NCBI GenBank assembly: GCA_011390955.1
Contig: JAABRM010000061.1
Location: forward strand, 1-44,046
Length of the DNA: 44,046 nt
Direction of reading: 5' to 3'
From: Oscillatoriales cyanobacterium
GTDB lineage: Bacteria; Cyanobacteriota; Cyanobacteriia; Cyanobacteriales; Laspinemataceae
The notes beneath the pieces are model-generated. The model ran no database searches. It was given only the letters and a program-made list of their open reading frames with translations, and was not told the origin of the DNA. Positions 30,939 to 39,834 of this stretch are shown in pieces (the stretch's first letter is position 1; every line of letters starts with the position of its first letter). Position numbers and translations under genes: made by a program.

Positions 30939-33842
30939 ATGAATCAAGAAGATTTTATCGCCCTAAAAGGGGTATTTATCGGGGAAAATGAAGCCGGTCT
31001 TCAATTGCTAGAAAAAAATATCTTAGGCTTAGAAAATAATGTCCCGATTCAGGAACGATTAGAGTTAGTCAAAGAAATGTTTCGATCCGCTCACTCGATG
31101 AAAGGTTCGGCGTTAATGTTTGGGTTTGCAAATCTTTCTCAAGCAGCCCATCGCTTAGAGGATAGTTTTGCGATTTTACGCGATCGCGCAGATTTGGCCA
31201 CGGTGAATCACGAAGTAGTGACGATGCTTTTGTCGGGAGTCGATTGCTTAAGAAAAATTATCCATCAGATTAATACTGAAGAACATGACGATCGGATTCA
31301 AGAGGAACTAACCGCGATCGCCTCGATTAAAAGTTATTTAGAATCGACCTATGGAGAATTAGAAAAACCTAAGATATCGCCTTTACAACAGTCGAGTAAT
31401 CCCGCTACTTTAAAAATTATTTTTGAGCGAGACTTGCCGCCAGTTTTTGAAAGGTTGGAGGCGGAATTATCTCAAGCAGATCGGGATAACTTACCAAAAA
31501 CTTTAGCGGCAATTAATAAAATTTATTTTCAACTTTCTGGGGTAGCGGGGATGCTCCAGTTGCCGGATTTTGCCGCAATTGCCGAAAGTTTGCGTTTTCT
31601 AATTGATGATTCGGAAATCACTTTAGAAAACTTTCAAATAATCGGCTGGGCGATCGCGCAAAATTTACGGACTGCCCAAGAACAAATTTTACAAGATCGA
31701 CCGATTCAGGTGGAACCACTTCCCACACCCCATGTCTCAAATAATTTAGACCATAATTTAGACCATAATTTAGACCATAATTTAGACCATAATTCGGCAA
31801 ATTCGGCCAATCAAACGGAGGAAAATTATCCGCCTATTTTAGGAGGATATTCTGCGGAAAATCTAGCAATAGTTGTGCCTGAAAAACCACATATCCCGGT
31901 TGCTTCTTCTGCTTCTTCCTCCCTTTCCCCATCGGTGCAGCGTCCAACAATTCGGGTAGACTTAGACACTCTCACAGAATTGATCGATTTAATGGGAGAA
32001 TTGGTGATTAACCGCACGAATTTAGAACGCCAAGAAACCTTACTCCGTGGTGAAATTAAACGATTGCGGCGGAGTATTTTTGACCTAAATCAATCTGGGG
32101 GTCAACTGCGAGAAGAATACGATCTTTTATCGGTGCGGAGAAATCCTCAGCCTTTATTCCCGGATGTTACTTCAGATCGGAATCATAATCATTTTAATTT
32201 CAAAAATACCACCGGCAAATATTACCATTTTGATCCGCTTGAGTTAGATGAGTATAGCGAATTTCATACCACGGCTCAACGAGTGATTGAAACCAGTCAA
32301 GCGATCGCCTCTTCCTCAACAAAAATTGAAGATTTGGGCGGCCAATTTGAGCGCAGTATTGACCAACTTCGACGAATTACTAATAGTCTGCGATCGCGTA
32401 TTATGCAGTTGCGGGTAGTGCCATTTAGCACCGTAGTCGATCGCTTACCTCGTGCCATTCGGGATCTCTGTCGAACTTACAATAAAGAGGTGAATTTAGT
32501 TCTCCTGGGACGAGATACCAAAGTAGATGAAAGTTTGCTCGATGCCCTACGAGATCCCTTAGTTCATTTAGTCAGAAATGCCTTCGATCATGGCATTGAA
32601 TCGCCGGAAGTCCGCAAAGCTGCCGGAAAACCTCCTACGGGTCAAATTGAAATTGAAGCCTGCCATCAAGGGGGACAAACTATTATTACCGTCAGTGATG
32701 ATGGTCGTGGAATTGACCCAGAATTAATTCGCCAAAAAGTCGTGCAACGGGGCGTTTTATCTCCAGAACAAGCCTCGGATTTATCCATTGCCGAACTGTA
32801 TGATTTTTTATTTTGGCCAGGTTTTAGTACCGCCGATCGCGTAACAGAATTGAGTGGTCGTGGTGTCGGTTTGGATGTAGTGCGAGACAATTTGCGGCAA
32901 GTACGCGGCACGGTCAAAGTCGATTCTCGTCCCGGTAAAGGCACAACTTTTATTATTAAGTTGCCTTTATTACTGTCGATTACTGATGCTTTGTTAGTAA
33001 ATTTAGATAATCATACTTTGGCGGTGCCTTTGGATACGGTGGAAGAAATTATTAAACTGCAACCGGAAGAAATTCATATCGCAGGCGATCGCCCGATGAT
33101 TTGTTGGCGAGACGAATTTATCCGCTTAGTTAGATTAGCCGATTTACTTCCTTATCATAGTCCCTATCCCGATCAAATTTCCCCCAAACGAGAGCAAGAT
33201 TTTATCCCAGTTTTAGTGCTTAACTCTAGCGAAGGAATTCTCGCGGTGATTGTTGATTATCTTGCCGGTCAACAAGAAATTGTAGTAAAAGCTTTACCTG
33301 CTCCTTTGTCTAAACCAAAAGGCGCGATCGGTAGTACGATTTTAGGGGATGGTCGGGTGGTGACAATTATTGATGTGGATGACTTAATCGAACATTTTCA
33401 GCCTCACCATAACGGGGCAATTCCTGTCTCGGACTATGACCCTCCGAAGCTGCTTCAACCCCCGCAACAAGCCCCAAAAATATTGGTGGTTGATGATTCC
33501 TATACTCTGCGGCAGTTAGTCGCTTTGAGTTTGAGTCGATCGCGCTACCGGGTGGAACAAGCAAAAGATGGTTTAGATGCCATTCATCAACTAGAACGGG
33601 GACTGCAATGTGACTTGATGATTGTAGATATTGAAATGCCCCGCATGGATGGATTTGAGTTGTTGCGATCGCTCAAAAATCATTCTAGCTGGGCGACAAT
33701 TCCTGTGGTCATGTTGACCTCTCGCAGCGGTCAAAAACATCGTCAGTTAGCTGCCGAATTAGGCGCAATTGATTATTTAACTAAGCCTTATAATGAGGCC
33801 AAGTTTTTAGATAAAGTTGCCAATATTTTGGCTCATAAATAA
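30939..33842 (+). CDS. CheA-type hybrid histidine kinase (Hpt-HATPase-CheW-REC)
   Basis: This 967-aa kinase is the core of the phosphorelay. Domains in order: Hpt with H52 in RSAHSMKGSA, a second Hpt-like helical region lacking a clear histidine (about 150-250), a dimerisation helix pair (DTLTELIDLMGELVINRTNL), the ATPase domain (LVRNAFDHGIE, DDGRGID, GRGVGLDVV), a CheW-like regulatory domain and a C-terminal receiver with D897 (DLMIVDIEMPRMDGF) and LTKPY. The linker holds four NLDH repeats. The ATG at 30939 (MNQEDFIALK) was chosen; the longer frame from 30858 runs through a repeat. It resembles PixL/HmpE/PilL-type kinases that steer type IV pilus motility. Confidence 0.96.
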   Translation: MNQEDFIALKGVFIGENEAGLQLLEKNILGLENNVPIQERLELVKEMFRSAHSMKGSALMFGFANLSQAAHRLEDSFAILRDRADLATVNHEVVTMLLSGVDCLRKIIHQINTEEHDDRIQEELTAIASIKSYLESTYGELEKPKISPLQQSSNPATLKIIFERDLPPVFERLEAELSQADRDNLPKTLAAINKIYFQLSGVAGMLQLPDFAAIAESLRFLIDDSEITLENFQIIGWAIAQNLRTAQEQILQDRPIQVEPLPTPHVSNNLDHNLDHNLDHNLDHNSANSANQTEENYPPILGGYSAENLAIVVPEKPHIPVASSASSSLSPSVQRPTIRVDLDTLTELIDLMGELVINRTNLERQETLLRGEIKRLRRSIFDLNQSGGQLREEYDLLSVRRNPQPLFPDVTSDRNHNHFNFKNTTGKYYHFDPLELDEYSEFHTTAQRVIETSQAIASSSTKIEDLGGQFERSIDQLRRITNSLRSRIMQLRVVPFSTVVDRLPRAIRDLCRTYNKEVNLVLLGRDTKVDESLLDALRDPLVHLVRNAFDHGIESPEVRKAAGKPPTGQIEIEACHQGGQTIITVSDDGRGIDPELIRQKVVQRGVLSPEQASDLSIAELYDFLFWPGFSTADRVTELSGRGVGLDVVRDNLRQVRGTVKVDSRPGKGTTFIIKLPLLLSITDALLVNLDNHTLAVPLDTVEEIIKLQPEEIHIAGDRPMICWRDEFIRLVRLADLLPYHSPYPDQISPKREQDFIPVLVLNSSEGILAVIVDYLAGQQEIVVKALPAPLSKPKGAIGSTILGDGRVVTIIDVDDLIEHFQPHHNGAIPVSDYDPPKLLQPPQQAPKILVVDDSYTLRQLVALSLSRSRYRVEQAKDGLDAIHQLERGLQCDLMIVDIEMPRMDGFELLRSLKNHSSWATIPVVMLTSRSGQKHRQLAAELGAIDYLTKPYNEAKFLDKVANILAHK
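31743..31790 (+). repeat. Four perfect 12-bp repeats inside the CheA-type gene
   Basis: AATTTAGACCAT is repeated four times in frame and encodes NLDH four times in the linker between the Hpt region and the dimerisation domain. Confidence 0.97.
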
Positions 33843-33863
33843 AGAGAGGGTGTAGGGAATAAT

Positions 33864-34154
33864 TAACAATTAACAATTGATAATTGACAATTAAAGAAAA
33901 TTATCAATTATCCATTATCAATTATCAATCATCAATTATCAATTATCAATTACACCCCAACCAACAACAACCAACCAACAACCAACAACCAACAACCAAC
34001 AACCAACCAACAACCAACAACCAAAAATGACAAAACACAGAATTATCAATTATCAATTATCAATTATTAATTATTAATTATCAATCATCAATTATCAATT
34101 ACACCCCAACCAACAATCAACAAACAACCAACAACCAACAACCAACAACCAAAA
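33864..34154. repeat. AT-rich and heptamer repeat tract, internally duplicated
   Basis: The gap between the kinase and the second CheW gene is made of TTATCAA/TTGATAA units and CCAACAA units. It consists of an imperfect duplication of about 130 bp: 33905-34035 and 34041-34164 both end in CCAACAACCAAAAATGACAAAAC. The second copy supplies the CheW start codon. No gene is present. Confidence 0.9.
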
Positions 34155-34694
34155 ATGACAAAACGCCGTTTTTCTTCTCGAATTCAGCGATCGCCCATTC
34201 GCAGTTTAAAACTTCTATGCTTTGAATGTGGGGGTGAATATTACGCAATTCATATTAGTCAAGTTGAACATATTTTACCAGAATTTACCTTACACGGTTG
34301 CTTAGAAAGTGGTCGGAGTTTAGTCAAATATAAAAACCAGGCGATCGCCGTTTTGGACTTGACTAAATTATTTAGTAATCCTCAAGACAAAATCGAGAAT
34401 AAAGGATGCGTTTCTTGTGAATATTTAATTATTTGTATCCTAGAAAATTCCCCAAATATAGACAATAAAAATGACAGGAAAAGCGGCGATCGCTTAGAAC
34501 GTTTTGGGATTTCCACAATGGCAATGCCGACTATTTTAGAAATTGCCGAAAATCAACTGGAAAACCTGCCAGAACTTTACCTCCAAGGCACTCCAGGCAT
34601 TTCTTATGCCCCAAAAGCGATCGAAAAACTGATTCACACAACCGATGGAAAAACTATATTTTATCTCAAGTTAGAAAGTTTAATCTACGATTAA
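34155..34694 (+). CDS. CheW-like protein (second)
   Basis: This 179-aa CheW-domain protein is divergent. KLLCFECGGEYYAIHISQVEHILP, the short loop ALDLTKLF-like AVLDLTKLFSN and the closing TIFYLKLESLIY fit the fold, while the middle (about residues 80-125) is polar and unlike typical CheW. It may be a second scaffold or a CheW-like regulator for the same kinase. The ATG at 34155 has no Shine-Dalgarno site, because the upstream sequence is a repeat that also carries an exact copy of the first codons (near 34027). Confidence 0.82.
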   Translation: MTKRRFSSRIQRSPIRSLKLLCFECGGEYYAIHISQVEHILPEFTLHGCLESGRSLVKYKNQAIAVLDLTKLFSNPQDKIENKGCVSCEYLIICILENSPNIDNKNDRKSGDRLERFGISTMAMPTILEIAENQLENLPELYLQGTPGISYAPKAIEKLIHTTDGKTIFYLKLESLIYD

Positions 34695-35093
34695 TTGTTA
34701 CTATTAATTGGTTAACTGCTGATTGCTTATTTGGTTACTGTTGCCGGTTCACTGTTGACGGTTCACGCTCTCCTCGGTTAGATTAGTGACTCCTCTGCCC
34801 CTTTGCACTCCGATCTGCTCCCTAAACCTTATACGAATTTCAAAAATTCTTGCTACGATTTCGAGGTTAATTTGGGCGCAAGCATTGCGCTTCTACAGAT
34901 GCCAAATCACCAAATATTGTAGGGGCGCTTCGGCTTGCGCCCCTAATGTTGCCAAATCACCAGATATTGTAGGGGCGCTTCGGCTTGCGCCCCTAATGTT
35001 GCATCTTTAATTAGAAATGGTATTAGAATACTAATTGTGGATACAATATTGCTATTGGCTCAATATGTTGCATTAAATATAAGGATTAGCCCC
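34695..35093. repeat. Intergenic region with two 50-bp tandem repeats
   Basis: Units at 34901-34950 and 34951-35000 differ by one base. Each contains the hairpin AGGGGCGC-TTCGGCTT-GCGCCCCT. A diverged half unit precedes them (34874-34900). The rest shows no gene. The MscS gene starts at the right edge. Confidence 0.93.
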
Positions 35094-36857
35094 GTGAGGA
35101 ATTATCTTAACCAAAGCCTGATTAGGCTGACCACAGTTAGTCATTTTCTTCGCTGGATTGTCTGTGGTTTTTTGGCAATGGTATTGGTATTGTGGATTTC
35201 GCCGAAAGCGATCGCGGTTAGTTTACCCAGTATTCAGAATCCGCGTTTAGTTTCGGCGATAATTGCTGATGTTGAATGGGCAAATAATAATCAGCGATCG
35301 GATCGGCGATCGGATCGGGAATATGTTGCCAGTGTTTTCAGTAATTGGATTGAGTTATATCTCAAAAAAGCCAAAGCCCCAGTAACTTTAGATGGTCAAG
35401 AGATATTCTTTGTCACAGATACACCAGAATATCCGGCAGAAGTTCGGGCGCAGTTGATTTCAGAGAAACTAGAAGCAGCGGTAAATTCTGAGAATCCGGT
35501 AAAATTGAAAGTGGAGCAATCTAATAATCAGTTGACGATTATTTCGCTCAATAACGAGCAGTTGTTGACTGTGACTGCCAGTGATGCAGCGCCCAATACT
35601 CCCCAAGAAAGAGCTCAGGAATGGGCTGACAGAATTCAGCAGTCTTTAACTACCGGAAAACAACAACGTCGGCTTGATTTTATTATCAAAGGATTCATTT
35701 ATTCGGCGGCGATTGTATTTGCTGCTATCACTCTCCAGTCTTTTTCAGATAAGTTATTACGGCAGTTTTGGCAAAGAATTTTACCACCCAACTTCACAGA
35801 AGAAAATCAACAAATTAAGGCGTCTAATTCTTTAGATTTATTCCGTAATCTAACCATTGGGACTGTTCGTTTCTTGATTTGGTTTTTGGCCGCTTTGGCG
35901 ATTAGCAATCTGTTCCCACTCACGCGGGAATGGAGTTATCGCATCACTAATACATTGATCGCGACATTTACCTCGCCAATTCTCACTTTGGGTCAAAAAG
36001 CTTATTCCGTACCGGATCTTATCATCTTAGGTTTATTATTATTTGGATTGGCGATCGTCTCGGGGAAAGCCACGGATTTATTTAAATCTCGCATATTAAA
36101 TATTACCGGAATTAACCGAGGTACGCAAGAAGCAATTGCCGCCATTGTTCGCTACAGTGCGATCGCGATCGGGACTGTAGTTGTGCTGCAAATCTGGGGT
36201 TTAGACTTAAGTTCTTTAACCATTCTAGTTAGTGCCCTCGGTATTGGTGTTGGTCTAGGTTTTCAAGATATCGCCAAAAACTTTGCCAGTGGACTAATTT
36301 TATTATTTGAACGACCCATTCAAGTGGGGGACTTTGTAGAAGTTGGCAGTTATACCGGCATTGTCGAATATATCGGTGCTCGCAGTACCACCATCCGCAC
36401 CTTAGATCGAATTTCCATTATTTTACCCAATGCTCGGTTTTTGGAAAGTGAAGTGATTAACTGGAGTCATAGCAACCCCGTTTCTCGTTTGCATATTCCC
36501 ATCGGAGTCGCCTATAATTCTAATATTCAAGTCGTCGAATCAACTCTTTTAGAAGCAGCCAAAAGTCATCCTCTCGTGTTGCTGGTTCCGCCCCCAAAAG
36601 TTATGTTTATTGGCTTTGGTGAAAGTTCGCTGGATTTTGAATTACTGGTTTGGATTGACAAACCCAGCGAATTATTTACGATTAAAAGCGATCTCAATTT
36701 TAAAATTGAAATTTTACTGAAACAGCATCAAATTAACATTCCCTTTCCGCAGCGAGATTTGCACGTCCGATCTGGCAATATGCCCCTGCAATTATCTTCA
36801 GAATTAGAACAAACTTTAGTCCAGCTATTACAAAAATTTTTATCTAAAGATAATTAG
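35094..36857 (+). CDS. MscS-family mechanosensitive ion channel
   Basis: This 587-aa inner-membrane protein has an N-terminal signal-like helix (WIVCGFLAMVLVLWISPKAIA) and an extracytoplasmic domain of about 160 residues. Several transmembrane helices follow, then the MscS pore and beta domain: LTILVSALGIGVGLGFQDIAKNF, FERPIQVGDFVEVG and ILPNARFLESEVINWS. MscS channels release ions on membrane stretch; this large type may instead be gated by a ligand or have a signalling role. I chose GTG 35094 because AAGGA lies eight bases upstream; the frame continues to a GTG at 35037 without such a site. A heptamer repeat tract follows the stop. Confidence 0.93.
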   Translation: MRNYLNQSLIRLTTVSHFLRWIVCGFLAMVLVLWISPKAIAVSLPSIQNPRLVSAIIADVEWANNNQRSDRRSDREYVASVFSNWIELYLKKAKAPVTLDGQEIFFVTDTPEYPAEVRAQLISEKLEAAVNSENPVKLKVEQSNNQLTIISLNNEQLLTVTASDAAPNTPQERAQEWADRIQQSLTTGKQQRRLDFIIKGFIYSAAIVFAAITLQSFSDKLLRQFWQRILPPNFTEENQQIKASNSLDLFRNLTIGTVRFLIWFLAALAISNLFPLTREWSYRITNTLIATFTSPILTLGQKAYSVPDLIILGLLLFGLAIVSGKATDLFKSRILNITGINRGTQEAIAAIVRYSAIAIGTVVVLQIWGLDLSSLTILVSALGIGVGLGFQDIAKNFASGLILLFERPIQVGDFVEVGSYTGIVEYIGARSTTIRTLDRISIILPNARFLESEVINWSHSNPVSRLHIPIGVAYNSNIQVVESTLLEAAKSHPLVLLVPPPKVMFIGFGESSLDFELLVWIDKPSELFTIKSDLNFKIEILLKQHQINIPFPQRDLHVRSGNMPLQLSSELEQTLVQLLQKFLSKDN

Positions 36858-37072
36858 TTGATTGTTGATGGTTGGTTGTTGATGGTTGGTTGTTGTTTGT
36901 TGTTTGTTGGTTGTTGGTTGTTGGTTGGTTGTTGGTTGGTTGATGGTTGGTTGATGGTTGGTTGATGGTTGATCTCGTTCCCAGGCTCCAGCCTGGGAAC
37001 GAGGAACAAAGAACAATCAACAATCAACAAAGAACAAAGAACAATCAACCATCAACAAAGAACAATCAACGG
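36855..37072. repeat. Heptamer repeat tract with CTCGTTCCCAGGCT hairpin
   Basis: TTGATGG/TTGTTGG units (36858-36972) and opposite-sense CAATCAA/CAAAGAA units (37008-37072) flank a perfect 14-bp stem with a CC loop (36974-37003). The whole forms a large inverted structure between the convergent MscS and CHASE2 genes. It may stop transcription in both directions. Confidence 0.9.
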
Positions 37073-39804
37073 TCAAATTCTGTTAACCAATTATCTAATA
37101 AACCTTGATTTTTATTGCTTTCTGATTGTTTGAGGTATTGAATGGCAATTTTGACAGCGGTGGGATGATTTAAACGTTGCAACATCAGCAATTCTAACAT
37201 TCGCCGTAGTTGAAGTTCTTCTAACTGTTGATAACAAACGATGGTAACGCCGATCGCGCTAATCAGGAGTGCAAATATAGGGGGAAATAAAGGCACCCAC
37301 CACCCATGAAGGAATGCTCCGTATGAGAATAGCACGAGTACAATCACCGCGATTAAAGTTGAAAAAACGGTAAATTTTTCTAATTTTAACATACAACTAA
37401 AACCAGCCCCGATCGCTGACCAAAGTAAAATCCACAACCATTCTTGAGCGTCACTCCACACTTTAATCATCGGTCGTCCATCCAGGGCGGCACTAATAAT
37501 TTGACTGGTTAAATTTGCGTGAACCACAACCCCTGGAGTCAGGTTAAGACTTTCTGACCAACTGGTACTGTAGGGGGTATGGTGCATATCTTTTAAACTT
37601 TCCGCGATCGCGCCAATTAAAACAATCCGATCTTGCAAAGAGGGTTGCGTGGAATCTGCCGGTTGCCAAGTGGGGTTAATCCGATTTTCTAGAACATCGG
37701 CAAAAGAAATTGAGTGAAAATGACTTTCTGGGCCGCGAAAATTGAGTAAAACTTGATAGCCGCCAGTATCGGTCCGCACATAACTGCCATCATTTGCCCG
37801 AAATGGGACAATTTTTGCTTGACCTAACTGGAGTGCATTTTGCTCAATTTGTTTCAGACTCACCCCCCGTTTTTCCAAATAGTCCATAGCTACTTGCGTT
37901 CCTAGACTCAAAGCCACTTTATTCTCTCCCTCGGAGACTCTTACAGATAATAATCCTCGACGGATTCTGCCATCAGCATCTAACACCATATCCGCTATCG
38001 CCACTTGCCCCAAATCTTTCAAAATTGCCGGGGGAGGAACTTGACGACCGACGATTTTTTGCACGCCAATTAAATTCGGTGTTGATTTAAAAAGTTGGAC
38101 TAATTTTTGATAACCCGGTTCTACGGGCAAATCTCGATATAAATCTAAGCCAATCACTGCGGGATTTTGCTGTTTTAGGTTGGAAATCGCCTGAACTAAT
38201 ATGCGATCGGGAAACGGCCATTCCCCAACTTTCGTCAGATCCCGATCGTCAATAGTGACAATGACAATTCGCGGGTCTATGGGTTCTAAAGGACGCAGCC
38301 GAAAAAATTGATCGTACAGACCCCATTCTAGGTTTTGAAACAGTCCCCCTGAACGCAAAAGCACGATCGCCAAAGCCGAAATAAATGCGATCGCCAAATG
38401 GGTGATGCGACGTTTTTTGGGTTTCAACTTTTCTTGCTTAACCTGATGGCGAACCTGGGACAGCATAAGACTTGCCAGTTCCACAACTTCTAAAGCATTT
38501 TGGGCTTCCCGCTTACTTAAATCTTGACTTGCCCCTAAAAATTGATAATCTAAATCGCTTAAACTTCTGCCTAATGCCCAGGCTAGAGCATCTTGTAATA
38601 CTTGACCTCTTAACAAGTAAGATTCATCTTGTTTTTTTGAATTCACCCACCCTCGCAATGCCGAGGAATAAGGCCGAATTTTGTCCAGTCGATCCGTGAC
38701 CCAAGCTTGATTGAAAATTTCTTGATAAAGCCGATTTTTAATTTGCAAATATCCATATTTTCTAAAGACTAACCCGCTCAGTTCTAATTCAATATGATCG
38801 CGGCTATCATCAAAACTAATGGGAATATTTTGTAACAGTTGTTCATAAATTGCTAATAAACGCGGGGAACGTTTATCATTACTTAATAGTCGATTTTTAA
38901 TCGTTTTTAAATGTTCTGGTTCGTCTTGGGATTCCCAGTTCTCTATGATGTGCGATCGCACAATTTTTTGAATCCAGGATGGCCAACTTGGGGGCGGTAA
39001 TTTCTCCGCTTCATACTTAATTTGATTCACCACTAACTGACAGACTTTTTGGGTTAAAAAAGGTTGTCCTCCAGTCCAAGCAAAAATTTCTTGAATCACG
39101 ACTTCCGGGTCGGGGACAACTCCGACTAAGCCTTGAACTAAAGGCTGGGCATCATCCAGACTAATTCCCTGAAGGTCTATGGCTTGACCAATATTAAATG
39201 GGGTTTTCTGAGGATCGCTAGTTAAATCCCCTGGGGTCGTCACCCCAAAAAAAGCAAAGGTAAGGCGTTGATATTCTGGATCAAGCGATCGCTGATTGTA
39301 GCAAGAGCGAATCCAGGGAAAAAAATCATTATTTAAATAATCAAAATTAATTAAACTATCAATTTCATCAAAAAATATCACCAGGGGCTGGTTGGCAAAT
39401 TGATTTAATAACAGTTCATCAAAAAATTGACTTAATTTTTGAATATTAGACAAACCATCTACCGTAGCCAACCAAGATTTAATATTCAATTTATTAAATA
39501 AATCCAAGCCCCGCCACAAATCAAAGATTAAGCCTTTATACCATTGGTCTGGGGTAATATTTTCACTCACAATCCGAGTTAAATCCACCGTGGCACATTG
39601 AAATCCGGCTTGCCGCAGTCGATATCGGGTCTGCACCAGCAGTGAAGATTTACCCATTTGGCGAGAGTTAAACACATAACAAAACTCACCTTTTTTTAAA
39701 GCCTCATAGAGTTGAGCATCTGCCGATCGCTCCACATAAGTAGAGGCGTCATTCCTCAGACTGCCCCCAACTTGATACACATTTTCGCCGATAGTTTTTA
39801 CCAT
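37066..39804 (-). CDS. AAA-like NTPase - CHASE2 membrane sensor protein
   Basis: This 912-aa protein begins with an AAA-like (AAA_35-type) domain of about 380 residues. It has Walker A SRQMGKSS (47-54), an intact Walker [10 protein letters not shown] (D146, E147) and an [17 protein letters not shown] helix typical of this family. After a basic stretch a helix (about 468-485) leads to an extracytoplasmic CHASE2 domain (about 488-770; [24 protein letters not shown] and [12 protein letters not shown]). About three C-terminal helices (790-870) and a short cytosolic tail follow. CHASE2 usually feeds a kinase or cyclase; here the only enzymatic domain is the NTPase, placed before the sensor. It precedes two AAA-like genes on the same strand, 30 bases after the first. 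Confidence 0.93.
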   Translation of the reverse strand: MVKTIGENVYQVGGSLRNDASTYVERSADAQLYEALKKGEFCYVFNSRQMGKSSLLVQTRYRLRQAGFQCATVDLTRIVSENITPDQWYKGLIFDLWRGLDLFNKLNIKSWLATVDGLSNIQKLSQFFDELLLNQFANQPLVIFFDEIDSLINFDYLNNDFFPWIRSCYNQRSLDPEYQRLTFAFFGVTTPGDLTSDPQKTPFNIGQAIDLQGISLDDAQPLVQGLVGVVPDPEVVIQEIFAWTGGQPFLTQKVCQLVVNQIKYEAEKLPPPSWPSWIQKIVRSHIIENWESQDEPEHLKTIKNRLLSNDKRSPRLLAIYEQLLQNIPISFDDSRDHIELELSGLVFRKYGYLQIKNRLYQEIFNQAWVTDRLDKIRPYSSALRGWVNSKKQDESYLLRGQVLQDALAWALGRSLSDLDYQFLGASQDLSKREAQNALEVVELASLMLSQVRHQVKQEKLKPKKRRITHLAIAFISALAIVLLRSGGLFQNLEWGLYDQFFRLRPLEPIDPRIVIVTIDDRDLTKVGEWPFPDRILVQAISNLKQQNPAVIGLDLYRDLPVEPGYQKLVQLFKSTPNLIGVQKIVGRQVPPPAILKDLGQVAIADMVLDADGRIRRGLLSVRVSEGENKVALSLGTQVAMDYLEKRGVSLKQIEQNALQLGQAKIVPFRANDGSYVRTDTGGYQVLLNFRGPESHFHSISFADVLENRINPTWQPADSTQPSLQDRIVLIGAIAESLKDMHHTPYSTSWSESLNLTPGVVVHANLTSQIISAALDGRPMIKVWSDAQEWLWILLWSAIGAGFSCMLKLEKFTVFSTLIAVIVLVLFSYGAFLHGWWVPLFPPIFALLISAIGVTIVCYQQLEELQLRRMLELLMLQRLNHPTAVKIAIQYLKQSESNKNQGLLDNWLTEFDR

Positions 39805-39834
39805 AATCTATATCATCAACTAAGCCAATTCAAT

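Noticed and set aside
33864-34154. Possible CRISPR array because of regularly repeated short units
   Set aside because: Units are contiguous heptamers without unique spacers and no cas gene is present.
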